Of a stretch of 7,198 bases of DNA, positions 1 to 6,723 are shown in pieces; positions within the stretch are counted from its first letter, which is position 1; each line of letters starts with the position of its first letter. The stretch is from the NCBI GenBank assembly GCA_031272845.1, contig JAISTA010000112.1, positions 1-7,198 of the forward strand, written 5' to 3'. Origin of the DNA: Oscillospiraceae bacterium (lineage in GTDB: Bacteria; Bacillota; Clostridia; Oscillospirales; Oscillospiraceae). A program made the position numbers and the translations under genes. The notes under the pieces are model-generated. The model did not search any database, was not told the DNA's origin, and saw only the letters and a program-made list of their open reading frames with translations.

Positions 1-2708
1 AAGCTGTATACTCTCGCTCCGCAGGCGGCGTTTATGCCGTTGATAACCGCCATATGGTTGGAGCACTGGAACACCTCGGAGCATCCGGACGAGCCGTGCG
101 GTCCAAGGCTGCGCGGTGCTTCTGTATAAATCAGGTTAAAGTCGTCCGGAACCATATCGATTGTCGGAATTCCGCAGCCGACCATGTTTCCGTGCTTGTT
201 CTGCGCGTCATAGTCCTCGGAGAGCGCAAAGCCGATCGAATGCGAAAGTCCGCCGTAGGCCTGTCCCTCAACGGCAAGCTGATTTCCGATCGTTCCCACG
301 TCAAACGCGCAGGTGTAGCGCAGAACCTGCGTCTTGCCCGTGTTAACGTCCACCTCGACAAGCGCCGCGTTCGCGCAATACATATACTCCGCGTTCTTTT
401 CTCCGTGTCCGTTGTTCGGGTCGGGTCCGGGCGGCAGTCCGCGTCCCATAAGGTCATAGTGCCCGATGTATTTTGTCGGGATCCCCTCGGAGGCCATCTC
501 GGCATAGGTGCGGTACGTGCCGTCAGGCTTGCGCATCGCGTCCATGAGCTTTGCAGCCGCGTCAAGCGTGGCGTGACCCGCCATATAGTGCGAGCGCGAG
601 GCGGCGGCAAGACCCGTGTCGGGGCACTCCTTGGAGTCGTTCATTATAAGGCGGACCTGCTCGGCCTTTATCCCGAGCGGAGCGAGCGCCTTTACGGTGT
701 GCGTGAGCGTGCCGATGTCGCCGCCCTGGCCGACATCCTCCCACGTGTTGTAGTGCGTAATCGTGCCGTCCGGATTAAGCTCAAGCGCAACCTCCGCCTG
801 GTCGATAAAGCCGATCGTGCACAGGAAGCCGCCCATAGAAACGCCGGCGCCGACATGCCGTCCGGCGGACTTCAGCTCCTCCGCCTCTTTTTTGTACGCC
901 TCGTATACGGGGCGAAGCTTTTCCATAAGGCGCGGATACACCTCGTAATCATACGGCTCAGCGCTGTTGATTGTCGTGTCTCCGGGCTTCATCAGGTTGT
1001 GCACGCGGAACTCAAACGGATCCATACCGACCTTTTCGGCCAGCATATCGACAAGCGCTTCCGTCGTCGTGTAAATCTGCGGCGCGCCGAAGCCGCGGTA
1101 TGCCGTGTTAAACGCGTGGTTGGACGAGCCGCCCCGCGCCAGCGCCTTTATGTTAGGCACATTGTAGCCGTGAAACGCGACGCTGATGAGGTTGTTGAAG
1201 ATGTTGCCCGCGACGACGGCGTAAGCGCCGTGGTCAAGTGCGATGTCGTACTCGACGGCGAGGATTTTGCCGTTTTCGTCCGCCGCGACGCGTCCGTTTG
1301 AGAAGGTCGCGCTGCGCTTGCCCGTCGTGTGGTTGAATTCGGCGTACGACAGCGTGAGCGTAACCGGCATTTCGAGGTTTTGCAGAGCAGTCATAACAAC
1401 AGCCGCGACGTTCGGGCTCGTCGAGTAACCGAACGAACCGCCGGACGGGTTCATAATAAACCGCATATTGTCCTTGTCAACGCCGCAGCCCATAACAACG
1501 TCGTTCCGCGTCTCGTCTATGCTCTGGAACTTTCCCAGCAGAGTGTACATGCCGTCTTCTCCGATGTAGCCCTGCATAACGTCCGGCTCAATCGGCAGGT
1601 GCGGCTCGTGCTGCGAGTGGAACGACCCCTCGGCGACATACGGCGCGGAATCGAACAGCTCCTCTGTGTCGCCGCCCTTTAGCAGGGGCGACTCCATGTA
1701 AAAGTTCGGCAGCGTCTCGTGCAGCTGAACCGCGTTCGGCGCGACGGCCTCCGGGAACGTCATATAGCTCGGCAGAAGCTCAAGGTTCTGCTTGACAAGC
1801 TTTGCGGCCGCCCGCGCAATCTCCTCAGTCTCCGCCGCGACGCAGGCGACAACGTCTCCGCGCCTGTTAATCACCTTGCCCGCGATAACCGGGAATTCCG
1901 TTATGCCGTGCCCCTTTTGGCGCGGCGCGTGCGCCGGGGACGCGACGTTGTTTGCGCCCTTAACGTCCTTTGCGGTCATTACCTTGATAACGCCGGGGAG
2001 CTTTTCGGCCTCGCTCGTGTCTATGCTTATAATTTTAGCGTGAGGCACCTCTGACAGCACAAGCGCAAGGTGCGCCGTTCCGGGAGGCATTTTCAGCTTA
2101 ATGTCGTCTCCATAGTCAGCCAACCCGCAGACCTTTGCAAGCGCGGCGGGACGCGGACGGCGCGAACCGTAAATGTCCTTTTCCTCGTCGTACTTGTAGG
2201 TGATGTCCTCCATTGTCTTCTCGCCGCGCATAACCGCAGCCGCCGCCATAACAGCGTCTACAAGAGGCTTATAGCCCGTGCAGCGGCAGATGTTGCGGTG
2301 CGCGCGGAACCACTCGCGAACCTCTCCGCGCGTCGGCGACGCGTTTTCCTTGAGCAGCTGATACGCCGACACAATAAACGCCGGGGTGCAAAAGCCGCAC
2401 TGAACGCCGCCGTATGTAATCCACGCAAGCTGGAGCGGATGGAGGTTGTTCGGCGTGCCGATTCCCTCGATTGTCGTGATTTCGTCGAATTCCTTGAGTG
2501 TTTTCATCTTGCGGTTGCAGGTTCTGATAACCTCGCCGTTCAAGATGATACTGCAAGCTCCGCAAACGCCCGTTCCGCAGCCGACCTTAACGCCCGTCAG
2601 CCCGTATCGGCGCAGCGTTCCCGCGAGTGTGTCGGTCTCCGACTCAAAAACGATTGCCCTCTCAACACCGTTAATAATAAGGTGTATTCTTTCCATTTTC
2701 TTGCCCAT
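1..2708 (-). CDS. Single-chain molybdenum hydroxylase, aldehyde oxidoreductase (MOP) type; C-terminus cut by window edge
   Basis: Predicted cytoplasmic molybdopterin enzyme that hydroxylates an aldehyde or N-heterocycle using water. 902 codons are visible; the family (D. gigas MOP, 907 aa) suggests about 12-15 residues are missing. The plant-type [2Fe-2S] domain (about 1-82) has Cys44, 49, 52 and 64. The second, helical [2Fe-2S] domain (about 83-165) has Cys104, 107, 141 and 143 in QCGFC and CRCTGYKP. The molybdopterin domains follow, with SFGYSTSP (Phe426, Gly427), AYRGFGAPQ (Arg538), WEDVGQGGDIG (Gln661) and SSGCSE, whose Glu878 matches the catalytic base of the family. There is no FAD domain, as in MOP, so electrons probably leave to a flavodoxin or ferredoxin. 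The ATG start has AGGAG seven bases upstream and a consensus promoter. The usual GVGE loop reads GCSE here, and two channel Phe residues of MOP appear replaced by Thr430 and Val499, so the substrate is uncertain. Xanthine dehydrogenase-like activity is possible. No cofactor-insertion gene lies alongside. Confidence 0.93.
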   Translation of the reverse strand, partial: MGKKMERIHLIINGVERAIVFESETDTLAGTLRRYGLTGVKVGCGTGVCGACSIILNGEVIRTCNRKMKTLKEFDEITTIEGIGTPNNLHPLQLAWITYGGVQCGFCTPAFIVSAYQLLKENASPTRGEVREWFRAHRNICRCTGYKPLVDAVMAAAAVMRGEKTMEDITYKYDEEKDIYGSRRPRPAALAKVCGLADYGDDIKLKMPPGTAHLALVLSEVPHAKIISIDTSEAEKLPGVIKVMTAKDVKGANNVASPAHAPRQKGHGITEFPVIAGKVINRRGDVVACVAAETEEIARAAAKLVKQNLELLPSYMTFPEAVAPNAVQLHETLPNFYMESPLLKGGDTEELFDSAPYVAEGSFHSQHEPHLPIEPDVMQGYIGEDGMYTLLGKFQSIDETRNDVVMGCGVDKDNMRFIMNPSGGSFGYSTSPNVAAVVMTALQNLEMPVTLTLSYAEFNHTTGKRSATFSNGRVAADENGKILAVEYDIALDHGAYAVVAGNIFNNLISVAFHGYNVPNIKALARGGSSNHAFNTAYRGFGAPQIYTTTEALVDMLAEKVGMDPFEFRVHNLMKPGDTTINSAEPYDYEVYPRLMEKLRPVYEAYKKEAEELKSAGRHVGAGVSMGGFLCTIGFIDQAEVALELNPDGTITHYNTWEDVGQGGDIGTLTHTVKALAPLGIKAEQVRLIMNDSKECPDTGLAAASRSHYMAGHATLDAAAKLMDAMRKPDGTYRTYAEMASEGIPTKYIGHYDLMGRGLPPGPDPNNGHGEKNAEYMYCANAALVEVDVNTGKTQVLRYTCAFDVGTIGNQLAVEGQAYGGLSHSIGFALSEDYDAQNKHGNMVGCGIPTIDMVPDDFNLIYTEAPRSLGPHGSSGCSEVFQCSNHMAVINGINAACGARVYS

Positions 2709-2715
2709 AAATTCA

Positions 2716-2720
2716 CTCCT
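2716..2720 (-). promoter_or_regulatory. Ribosome binding site of the molybdenum hydroxylase
   Basis: On the minus strand AGGAG lies seven bases before the ATG at 2708. This is a near-ideal Shine-Dalgarno and fixes that ATG as the start in preference to the ATG four codons further in. Confidence 0.88.
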
Positions 2721-2733
2721 GTTCTTAATTTGT

Positions 2734-2773
2734 GAATAATTAATTATCGCCCATTATTCTTAATGAATATTAA
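2734..2773 (-). promoter_or_regulatory. AT-rich inverted repeats in the hydroxylase 5' leader, possible operator
   Basis: Two short inverted repeats lie just downstream of the -10 box. One is TTAAT-gaat-ATTAA (2760-2773), on the predicted transcription start. The other has 7-base arms at 2734-2740 (GAATAAT) and 2753-2759 (ATTATTC). The position suits a repressor site that blocks an otherwise very strong promoter. AT-rich DNA gives such repeats by chance fairly often, so the regulatory role is only an inference. Confidence 0.35.
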
Positions 2774-2775
2774 GC

Positions 2776-2804
2776 ATTATAACACCAAGCCTTTGCAATG
2801 TCAA
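2776..2804 (-). promoter_or_regulatory. Perfect-consensus sigma70/SigA promoter for the molybdenum hydroxylase
   Basis: Read on the minus strand, the -35 box TTGACA (2799-2804) and -10 box TATAAT (2776-2781) both match consensus at six of six bases, with exactly 17 bases between. Transcription should start near 2769, giving a leader of about 60 bases before the ATG at 2708. It lies downstream of the VanW gene's terminator, so the hydroxylase is probably transcribed on its own. Confidence 0.88.
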
Positions 2805-2845
2805 AGCATTTTTTTGCGATTGTTTTGTGAAATTTTCCGAATATA

Positions 2846-2915
2846 CATAGCCCTGTCAGTCAGCGCGCGGTTCATTTGCCGCAATCCCGGCAGTAGTCCA
2901 TCCCCAAGGGCTATG
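2846..2915. repeat. 9-bp perfect inverted repeat closing a 52-base loop
   Basis: CATAGCCCT (2846-2854) and AGGGCTATG (2907-2915) are exact reverse complements. The loop can form two further small stems: GCCG/CGGC, or GCGG/CCGC using an overlapping segment. The element lies upstream of the hydroxylase promoter and downstream of the VanW terminator, so neither neighbour's main transcript should contain it. It could be a small RNA, a protein-binding site or chance. I recognise no known RNA family. Confidence 0.4.
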
Positions 2916-3040
2916 CTGATTTTTGCGCAAACATCCGCGTTTTTCAACGAAATCCACATCTTAATCGAGACGATTTTCCCGCAAAAGCCACACTTGAAGA
3001 CGCAGCAGCCGCGTTTTTCGCAATTAGCGCGGCAAAACAC

Positions 3041-3088
3041 AAAAAACGCGCGGTCAGGAAGGAAATAATCCTCCTGTCCGCGCGTTTT
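3041..3088 (-). terminator. Rho-independent terminator after the VanW-domain gene
   Basis: The arms 3043-3053 and 3078-3088 pair perfectly over 11 bases (CGCGCGG core, AAAA/TTTT ends). After one T-T mismatch, five more pairs form (3055-3059 with 3072-3076). Read on the minus strand, the stem runs into TTTTTT followed by another T-rich stretch. It begins about 75 bases past the TGA at 3165-3167. The plus strand also has a TTTTATTATT run after the stem, so it may act weakly in both directions. Confidence 0.88.
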
Positions 3089-3164
3089 ATTATTGATTGA
3101 GCACTGCCCTCAGCCGCCGACGCTAAAGCTTGCGCGGCGCAATGCACATCCCCTGCCGCGCGGC

Positions 3165-5018
3165 TCAGTTCTCAGAGGGAGGCAGCTCCGGCGGGGTTGG
3201 TGTCGGTGTCGGCGGAGGCGTTGGCGTCGGAGGAACTACCGGAATCGGAGTTATCTCCGGCTCCGGAGGCGGTGTCGGCGTCTGCTTCGTCGGATCCTCA
3301 CCCGGCGCGACAAGAACAAGCTTGTCGTACTTCTTGTAATTGCTTTTGCCGACGACGACAGACTTGATCAGAGTGCCCGCCGCGTCGTAATACTCCTTTG
3401 TGGTCTCCATGATGTAGCCGTCATGCGCCTTTATTTTAATCTCCTGCTTTCCGACGGCAATCGAAGAGTCCTCCTGATAGGTCGTGGTGGCCTTTGTATG
3501 GCTCAGCGTTTTGTTAACGACCTTTATCGTTATATCGTCAAGCTTGGTGCCGACGATTTTTACGTTAAACAGCTTTGTGTCAACGCTCGTTACAATGTCA
3601 ATGCGAATCGGGTACGCCGTGTTGTTCTTGAACTTAAAGTCGATGACCCCGAAGTTTACCGTTGCGTCCTCTCCGTAGGGCAGGTAGCCGACCGTCATAC
3701 TGTGCGGCCTGCGCTCGACAACCTCAAGATCCGTGCGCAAAATGGCGCTGTAAATCGTCGAGGAGCCCTGACAAACGCCGCCGCCGATTGCCGGAATCGA
3801 CTCGCCGGCGGAATACGCACTCGCAAGCTTATAGCCGCGCGCAGCGGAGCGTTCGCCCGTTGTGTTGTTGTAGGAGAACACCTCGCCGGGGTTTAATACC
3901 GTGCCGTTAATCGTCGTCCCCGCTAAAACGACGTTGCTGATTCTGTTTGCCGTACCGGAGATTTTCGTCTCCCGCTCGGACAAAACGTCGCGGAAAAGCA
4001 GCGCCTGAAGGTCCGCCTGCTTAACCTCCGGCTCCGTTACGATGAGCGGAATCGTGACAGTCGCGCCGATTTTTGCCGCCTCATAGGCCGCCTCAGCCGC
4101 CGCAAGGTCAAACGACCGTCCGGCCTCAGAGGCCGAGGCGGCGTGCGTTTCGGGGTCGTACTTGCTGGAAACCGGCTCGCTGTAAATCGCGTTATACACC
4201 TCAAGCAGGTTGATATCCTCCGCGTTTTCCGTCTGCTCGGGCTTTAGCTGAACCGAAACAAAGCTCTTGCCGGAGGCCGCCGATTCAAGCGAGCTAATAA
4301 GCAGATTATAGACGTCGTCCGACTTGACCTGAGAAAGCGTGCTCGCGCCCTTGATTATCGTTATTTTGTCAGCCTCAACGTGGTATCCGTCCGACGCGTA
4401 GTTTGCCAGATATTTATCAACGGCGGCGGTTACCTTAGTGTGCAGCGCATCCTCATTAATGCGCGTGTACTCAATATTCGTAACCTTAGTTTCGGCAAAA
4501 CGCAGCTTGACGTTATTCATCAGGTTGCCGAAAAAGCCGCTTTCGCGCCCGATTTTATAGGCGGCCTCGGCAGCAAGCGCGCTGTCCGGCGCAAGCCCTG
4601 CCTCGTTGCACGAAACCGTGACCTCGGAGCCGTCCGGCAGCACGACGGAAGCGCCGACATTTTCCTCCTGAACCTCATAGCCGCTTTCCTTGAGCTTCTG
4701 CGCCGCCTCTTCCTTCGTCAGTCCCTGAAGCGGAACATTGTATACTGAAACGCCCGGATATATAGTCTTCAGCGTGCTGACATACATCCCCGCCGCAATC
4801 ACGCCGACAGCAAGCACCGCCACGCATACCAGCGGAGCGACGATCGCAACCGTCCGTCTTACGTGGTTCTTCGCCTTTGGCTGTCGTGTCTGCTTGCGCT
4901 CGCGCGGAGCCGAAACCGCAACGCGCGGCTTTGCAACGCTCGCGGCGCTGTAGGTGCTTTTCTCAGACGCGGGCTTTGCGCCGCCTGATTTTTGTGTTGT
5001 ATTTCCGAATAGTTTCAT
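3165..5018 (-). CDS. Membrane-anchored VanW-domain protein with G5-like domain and Pro/Thr-rich tail
   Basis: 617-residue predicted surface protein. A basic cytoplasmic segment of about 53 residues precedes one membrane helix (about 56-80: VAIVAPLVCVAVLAVGVIAAG), giving an N-in, C-out topology. Residues about 90-345 look like two copies of the putative peptidoglycan-binding domain common in YoaR/VanW proteins. The VanW domain (about 357-490) carries the hallmark GGGVCQGSSTIYSAIL (412-427) and ERRPHS (435-440). A G5-like domain (about 497-571) follows, with GYIMETTKEYYDAAGT and a terminal YKKYDKLVLV. The last 45 residues are PTPTPPP-type low complexity, probably a wall-spanning or flexible stalk; no LPXTG sorting signal is seen. 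VanW is named from a vanB-type vancomycin-resistance cluster but its biochemical role is unknown, and homologues are common in Clostridia without resistance genes. No van ligase or regulator is present here, so resistance should not be inferred. The ATG has only a distant AAAGGA (5034-5039). Confidence 0.92.
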   Translation of the reverse strand: MKLFGNTTQKSGGAKPASEKSTYSAASVAKPRVAVSAPRERKQTRQPKAKNHVRRTVAIVAPLVCVAVLAVGVIAAGMYVSTLKTIYPGVSVYNVPLQGLTKEEAAQKLKESGYEVQEENVGASVVLPDGSEVTVSCNEAGLAPDSALAAEAAYKIGRESGFFGNLMNNVKLRFAETKVTNIEYTRINEDALHTKVTAAVDKYLANYASDGYHVEADKITIIKGASTLSQVKSDDVYNLLISSLESAASGKSFVSVQLKPEQTENAEDINLLEVYNAIYSEPVSSKYDPETHAASASEAGRSFDLAAAEAAYEAAKIGATVTIPLIVTEPEVKQADLQALLFRDVLSERETKISGTANRISNVVLAGTTINGTVLNPGEVFSYNNTTGERSAARGYKLASAYSAGESIPAIGGGVCQGSSTIYSAILRTDLEVVERRPHSMTVGYLPYGEDATVNFGVIDFKFKNNTAYPIRIDIVTSVDTKLFNVKIVGTKLDDITIKVVNKTLSHTKATTTYQEDSSIAVGKQEIKIKAHDGYIMETTKEYYDAAGTLIKSVVVGKSNYKKYDKLVLVAPGEDPTKQTPTPPPEPEITPIPVVPPTPTPPPTPTPTPPELPPSEN

Positions 5019-5033
5019 AAAACCAAAAATTAT

Positions 5034-5039
5034 TCCTTT
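5034..5039 (-). promoter_or_regulatory. Weak or distant ribosome binding site of the VanW-domain gene
   Basis: AAAGGA on the minus strand lies 15 bases before the ATG at 5018, longer than the usual 5-10. No nearer purine-rich site exists. The start is still supported because the predicted N-terminus gives a basic segment followed by one membrane helix. No convincing promoter was found in 5040-5190. Confidence 0.4.
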
Positions 5040-5120
5040 ACAGTCTATCCAAAGGGATGGTATTTTCGCACCAAGCGCCAGCTTGCGCCGCCGCCTCGTG
5101 CATATTGCTGATTTCTAGAC

Positions 5121-5147
5121 AAAAATCCCGGCGCACGGCTCTGCCGG
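5121..5147 (-). terminator. Probable Rho-independent terminator after the glycosyltransferase gene
   Basis: On the minus strand CCGGC (5143-5147) pairs with GCCGG (5128-5132) around a 10-base loop, followed by GATTTTT (T-tract at 5121-5125). It lies about 45 bases past the TAG at 5191-5193. The stem is only five G/C pairs, so termination may be incomplete and some read-through into the VanW gene is possible. Confidence 0.6.
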
Positions 5148-5190
5148 CGGCAAAATTTATTTTTACTGAATAAAGTTGCGGCGCGTTTTT

Positions 5191-6306
5191 CTATCCGCCC
5201 TTGTTTCGCCGCGCAAGCGTTTTTTTGTATACCCGCTCAATGTTTTCGGCCATTATCGCCGCGCGGAAGCGCTCGTTATAAATGCGCTTTGTCTCGGCCC
5301 GCATATTCCGGAGCAGCTCTCTGTCCGAATACAGACGCAAAACCGCGTCCGTTATCGCACCGGGGTCTTTTTGCGGAACAACGAATCCGTTTTTTCCCGG
5401 CTCAATATGGCTTGGGTTCCCCCCAAAGTCCGACACAATCGCCGGAACGCCCAGCGAAAATCCCTCAAGCAGCGAAATACTGGAGCACTCCGTACCCGTG
5501 CTGGCGTTCAACTGAACGTCCGTAATGCTGTGCGCCGTGCCCATATCCGAAACAAATCCCGCGATAATGACGTTTTCCGGCGCTTCTGCCTTAAGCGTCT
5601 CCTCGTCCGGCCCAGTCCCCGCAAGCAGGAATTTTATCGGGTATCCGAGCAACTCCTTGGCCGCCTCAAGCACATAGCGCTGTCCCTTTTCAGGCACAAG
5701 CCGCGCCGCGAGCGTACAAACAAAATCGCTCTCCGAAATGCCGAAGCCGCGCCGCGCTTCAGCCTTTTTCTCATCCGGCGCTTCAGCTATAGGAAAAACG
5801 CCGTTAAGCATTACCGTGATTTTCTTCGGCTTCGTCCCAAAATCGGTGAGGTTTCCCGCCGCCGCGTCTGAAATCGCGATAAGCTCATCCGCAAAGAAAT
5901 TGTTTACGGCTCCGAGGAGCGTTTTGCCGGGGAACACGGTCTTCCACCGCGCCTGCGGATAACAGCAGTGCCGCGTGGTGACGACGGCGCATTTTCCGTA
6001 AAGCCGCCCCGCAATCCGCGCGGAAAACGCGCCGTGCGTGTGGACAAGGTCAGGCTTTTCGCGCCGAAACAAACGCAGAAGCATTTTGACGGCGGAAAAC
6101 GAAAAGCTCTCGTCCGCAATACCGTCAGCCTCAAGCACCGCAACACCGAGCGCCTCAAGCCTCGGCTTCAGCCTCGAATCGCGCGGAATTACGACCGTGT
6201 GCCGAAAGGCCTGACGATCCGCCTCGGCAAGGTAATTGCACAGGACAGTTCCCGCGCCGCCGATATTGGTATCTGTTATTATGTTTATTATATGATATGT
6301 ACGCAC
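5191..6306 (-). CDS. GT4-family (GT-B fold) glycosyltransferase
   Basis: 371-residue predicted cytoplasmic or membrane-associated retaining glycosyltransferase, probably moving a sugar from a nucleotide-sugar donor to a surface glycan or lipid. The N-terminal Rossmann half (about 1-175) starts with YHIINIITDTNIGGAGTVL, the usual GT4 opening in which the GGAG loop sits near the acceptor, and has DLVHTHGAFSA (86-96). The C-terminal half (about 190-365) has ARLVPEKG (Arg202, Lys207; donor phosphate contacts in this family), LLAGTGPD (227-234) and the EX7E motif with Glu273 and Glu281, followed by GVPAIVSD. The length is normal for the family and no domain is missing. The start is GTG at 6306: an in-frame TAA at 6310-6312 excludes anything further upstream, and this start preserves the family's N-terminus. 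No Shine-Dalgarno is visible. Donor, acceptor and pathway cannot be told from the sequence, and no other polysaccharide gene is adjacent. Confidence 0.92.
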   Translation of the reverse strand: MRTYHIINIITDTNIGGAGTVLCNYLAEADRQAFRHTVVIPRDSRLKPRLEALGVAVLEADGIADESFSFSAVKMLLRLFRREKPDLVHTHGAFSARIAGRLYGKCAVVTTRHCCYPQARWKTVFPGKTLLGAVNNFFADELIAISDAAAGNLTDFGTKPKKITVMLNGVFPIAEAPDEKKAEARRGFGISESDFVCTLAARLVPEKGQRYVLEAAKELLGYPIKFLLAGTGPDEETLKAEAPENVIIAGFVSDMGTAHSITDVQLNASTGTECSSISLLEGFSLGVPAIVSDFGGNPSHIEPGKNGFVVPQKDPGAITDAVLRLYSDRELLRNMRAETKRIYNERFRAAIMAENIERVYKKTLARRNKGG

Positions 6307-6344
6307 GGTTTAAGATAAAAACAAACACAAGTGTAAAGCCGGGC

Positions 6345-6367
6345 GGCCGCGCAGGCTTTTCGCGGCC
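6345..6367 (-). promoter_or_regulatory. Leader hairpin upstream of the glycosyltransferase, with an alternative pairing
   Basis: GGCCGCG (6345-6351) and CGCGGCC (6361-6367) form a 7-bp G/C stem with a 9-base loop, about 40 bases before the GTG. In the transcript the loop contains AAAGCC (complement of 6354-6359), which can pair instead with GGCTTT (complement of 6335-6340), so two exclusive folds exist. A T-rich stretch (minus strand, about 6309-6330) follows. The layout resembles an attenuator or translational control element. No known riboswitch or T-box consensus was recognised. Confidence 0.4.
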
Positions 6368-6378
6368 ATTCCGAGAAA

Positions 6379-6419
6379 CTTTTTCGGGACTTTGCAGGCT
6401 TTTTCCGGCGCTTTGCAGG
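6379..6419. repeat. Tandem 20/21-base imperfect repeat in the glycosyltransferase leader
   Basis: CTTTTTCGGGACTTTGCAGG (6379-6398) is directly followed by a 21-base copy (6399-6419) differing at a few central bases (CCGGCG for CGGGA). A partial third copy, GCAGGCTTTTCGCGG, lies at 6351-6365. The purpose is unknown: replication slippage or repeated protein or RNA contacts would both fit. Confidence 0.6.
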
Positions 6420-6439
6420 GCTGCATTGCCGGATATTAA

Positions 6440-6452
6440 ACGTTTGCAACGT
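6440..6452. promoter_or_regulatory. Palindrome ACGTT-TGC-AACGT at the glycosyltransferase transcription start, possible LacI-type operator
   Basis: Perfect 5-bp arms around a 3-base centre lie directly downstream of the -10 box, covering the expected start near 6447. The position is typical of a repressor operator and the sequence resembles LacI-family sites, many of which are centred on a CG or TGC core. No regulator gene is in the window. Confidence 0.45.
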
Positions 6453-6453
6453 A

Positions 6454-6482
6454 AGTATATCACAAAACTTGAGCAAATGCAA
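6454..6482 (-). promoter_or_regulatory. Extended -10 sigma70/SigA promoter for the glycosyltransferase
   Basis: The minus strand reads TGATATACT: the -10 TATACT (6454-6459) is preceded by the extended TG (6461-6462). The weak -35 TTGCAT (6477-6482) lies exactly 17 bases away. The predicted start near 6447 gives a leader of about 140 bases before the GTG, unusually long for such a gene. Confidence 0.65.
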
Positions 6483-6694
6483 CATTTTTTTGCGCCTTGG
6501 CGGGGATCTGCGGGATTTTTTGTCGAATTGCGGAGTTTGCTCCGGCGGGCGGGAGTGTTTTTTCTAATGGCGGGGGGGATTACCGTAAGATTTCACTTTT
6601 TCGCCGCGAGGGCTTGCCGGAGGCGGGTGCGTTTATGATTTTTGGTTTGTACTCGCCGCGTAGGTTGTGCTTGTTCACCGCAGGCGCTGGCGGT

Positions 6695-6720
6695 CGCGCA
6701 GACGTGCCACTGCGCGTGGC
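6695..6720. repeat. Overlapping, mutually exclusive hairpins (7-bp and 5-bp)
   Basis: CGCGCAG (6695-6701) pairs with CTGCGCG (6710-6716) over an 8-base loop. GCCAC (6706-6710) can instead pair with GTGGC (6716-6720). This is the first element of the hairpin series. Confidence 0.55.
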
Positions 6721-6723
6721 GGC

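Noticed and set aside
54..2739. Long plus-strand frames (up to 415 codons) opposite the hydroxylase
   Set aside because: They are Arg/Val-rich antisense shadows of a clearly conserved coding frame in GC-rich DNA, and they contain no recognisable domain.
2935..3019. Direct repeat of CCGCGTTTTTC at 2935-2945 and 3009-3019
   Set aside because: Only 11 bases, two copies, low complexity, and with no link to any other feature.
2801..3040. 79-residue Cys-rich minus-strand frame (GTG start) between the VanW gene and the hydroxylase
   Set aside because: It would start at the edge of the VanW terminator's T-tract with no ribosome binding site, and its stop overlaps the -35 box of the hydroxylase promoter. 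The Cys pattern vaguely recalls a zinc ribbon, but composition and context do not support a gene.
3093..3896. 267-codon plus-strand frame opposite the VanW gene
   Set aside because: Its Arg-rich repetitive start is the complement of the Pro/Thr tail, and the real frame on the other strand has clear domains.
3165..5018. Vancomycin-resistance locus because of VanW
   Set aside because: No ligase, dehydrogenase, dipeptidase or two-component genes are present, and VanW-domain proteins with G5-like domains are common in susceptible Clostridia.
6155..6463. Minus-strand frame of 102 codons covering the glycosyltransferase leader
   Set aside because: It runs through the tandem repeats and hairpins and then overlaps the glycosyltransferase out of frame, with no ribosome binding site at its start.
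6523..6559. Plus-strand terminator-like CGGAG-TTTG-CTCCG stem and TTTTTT run
   Set aside because: The stem and the T-run are separated by 17 bases, and no plus-strand gene ends here.
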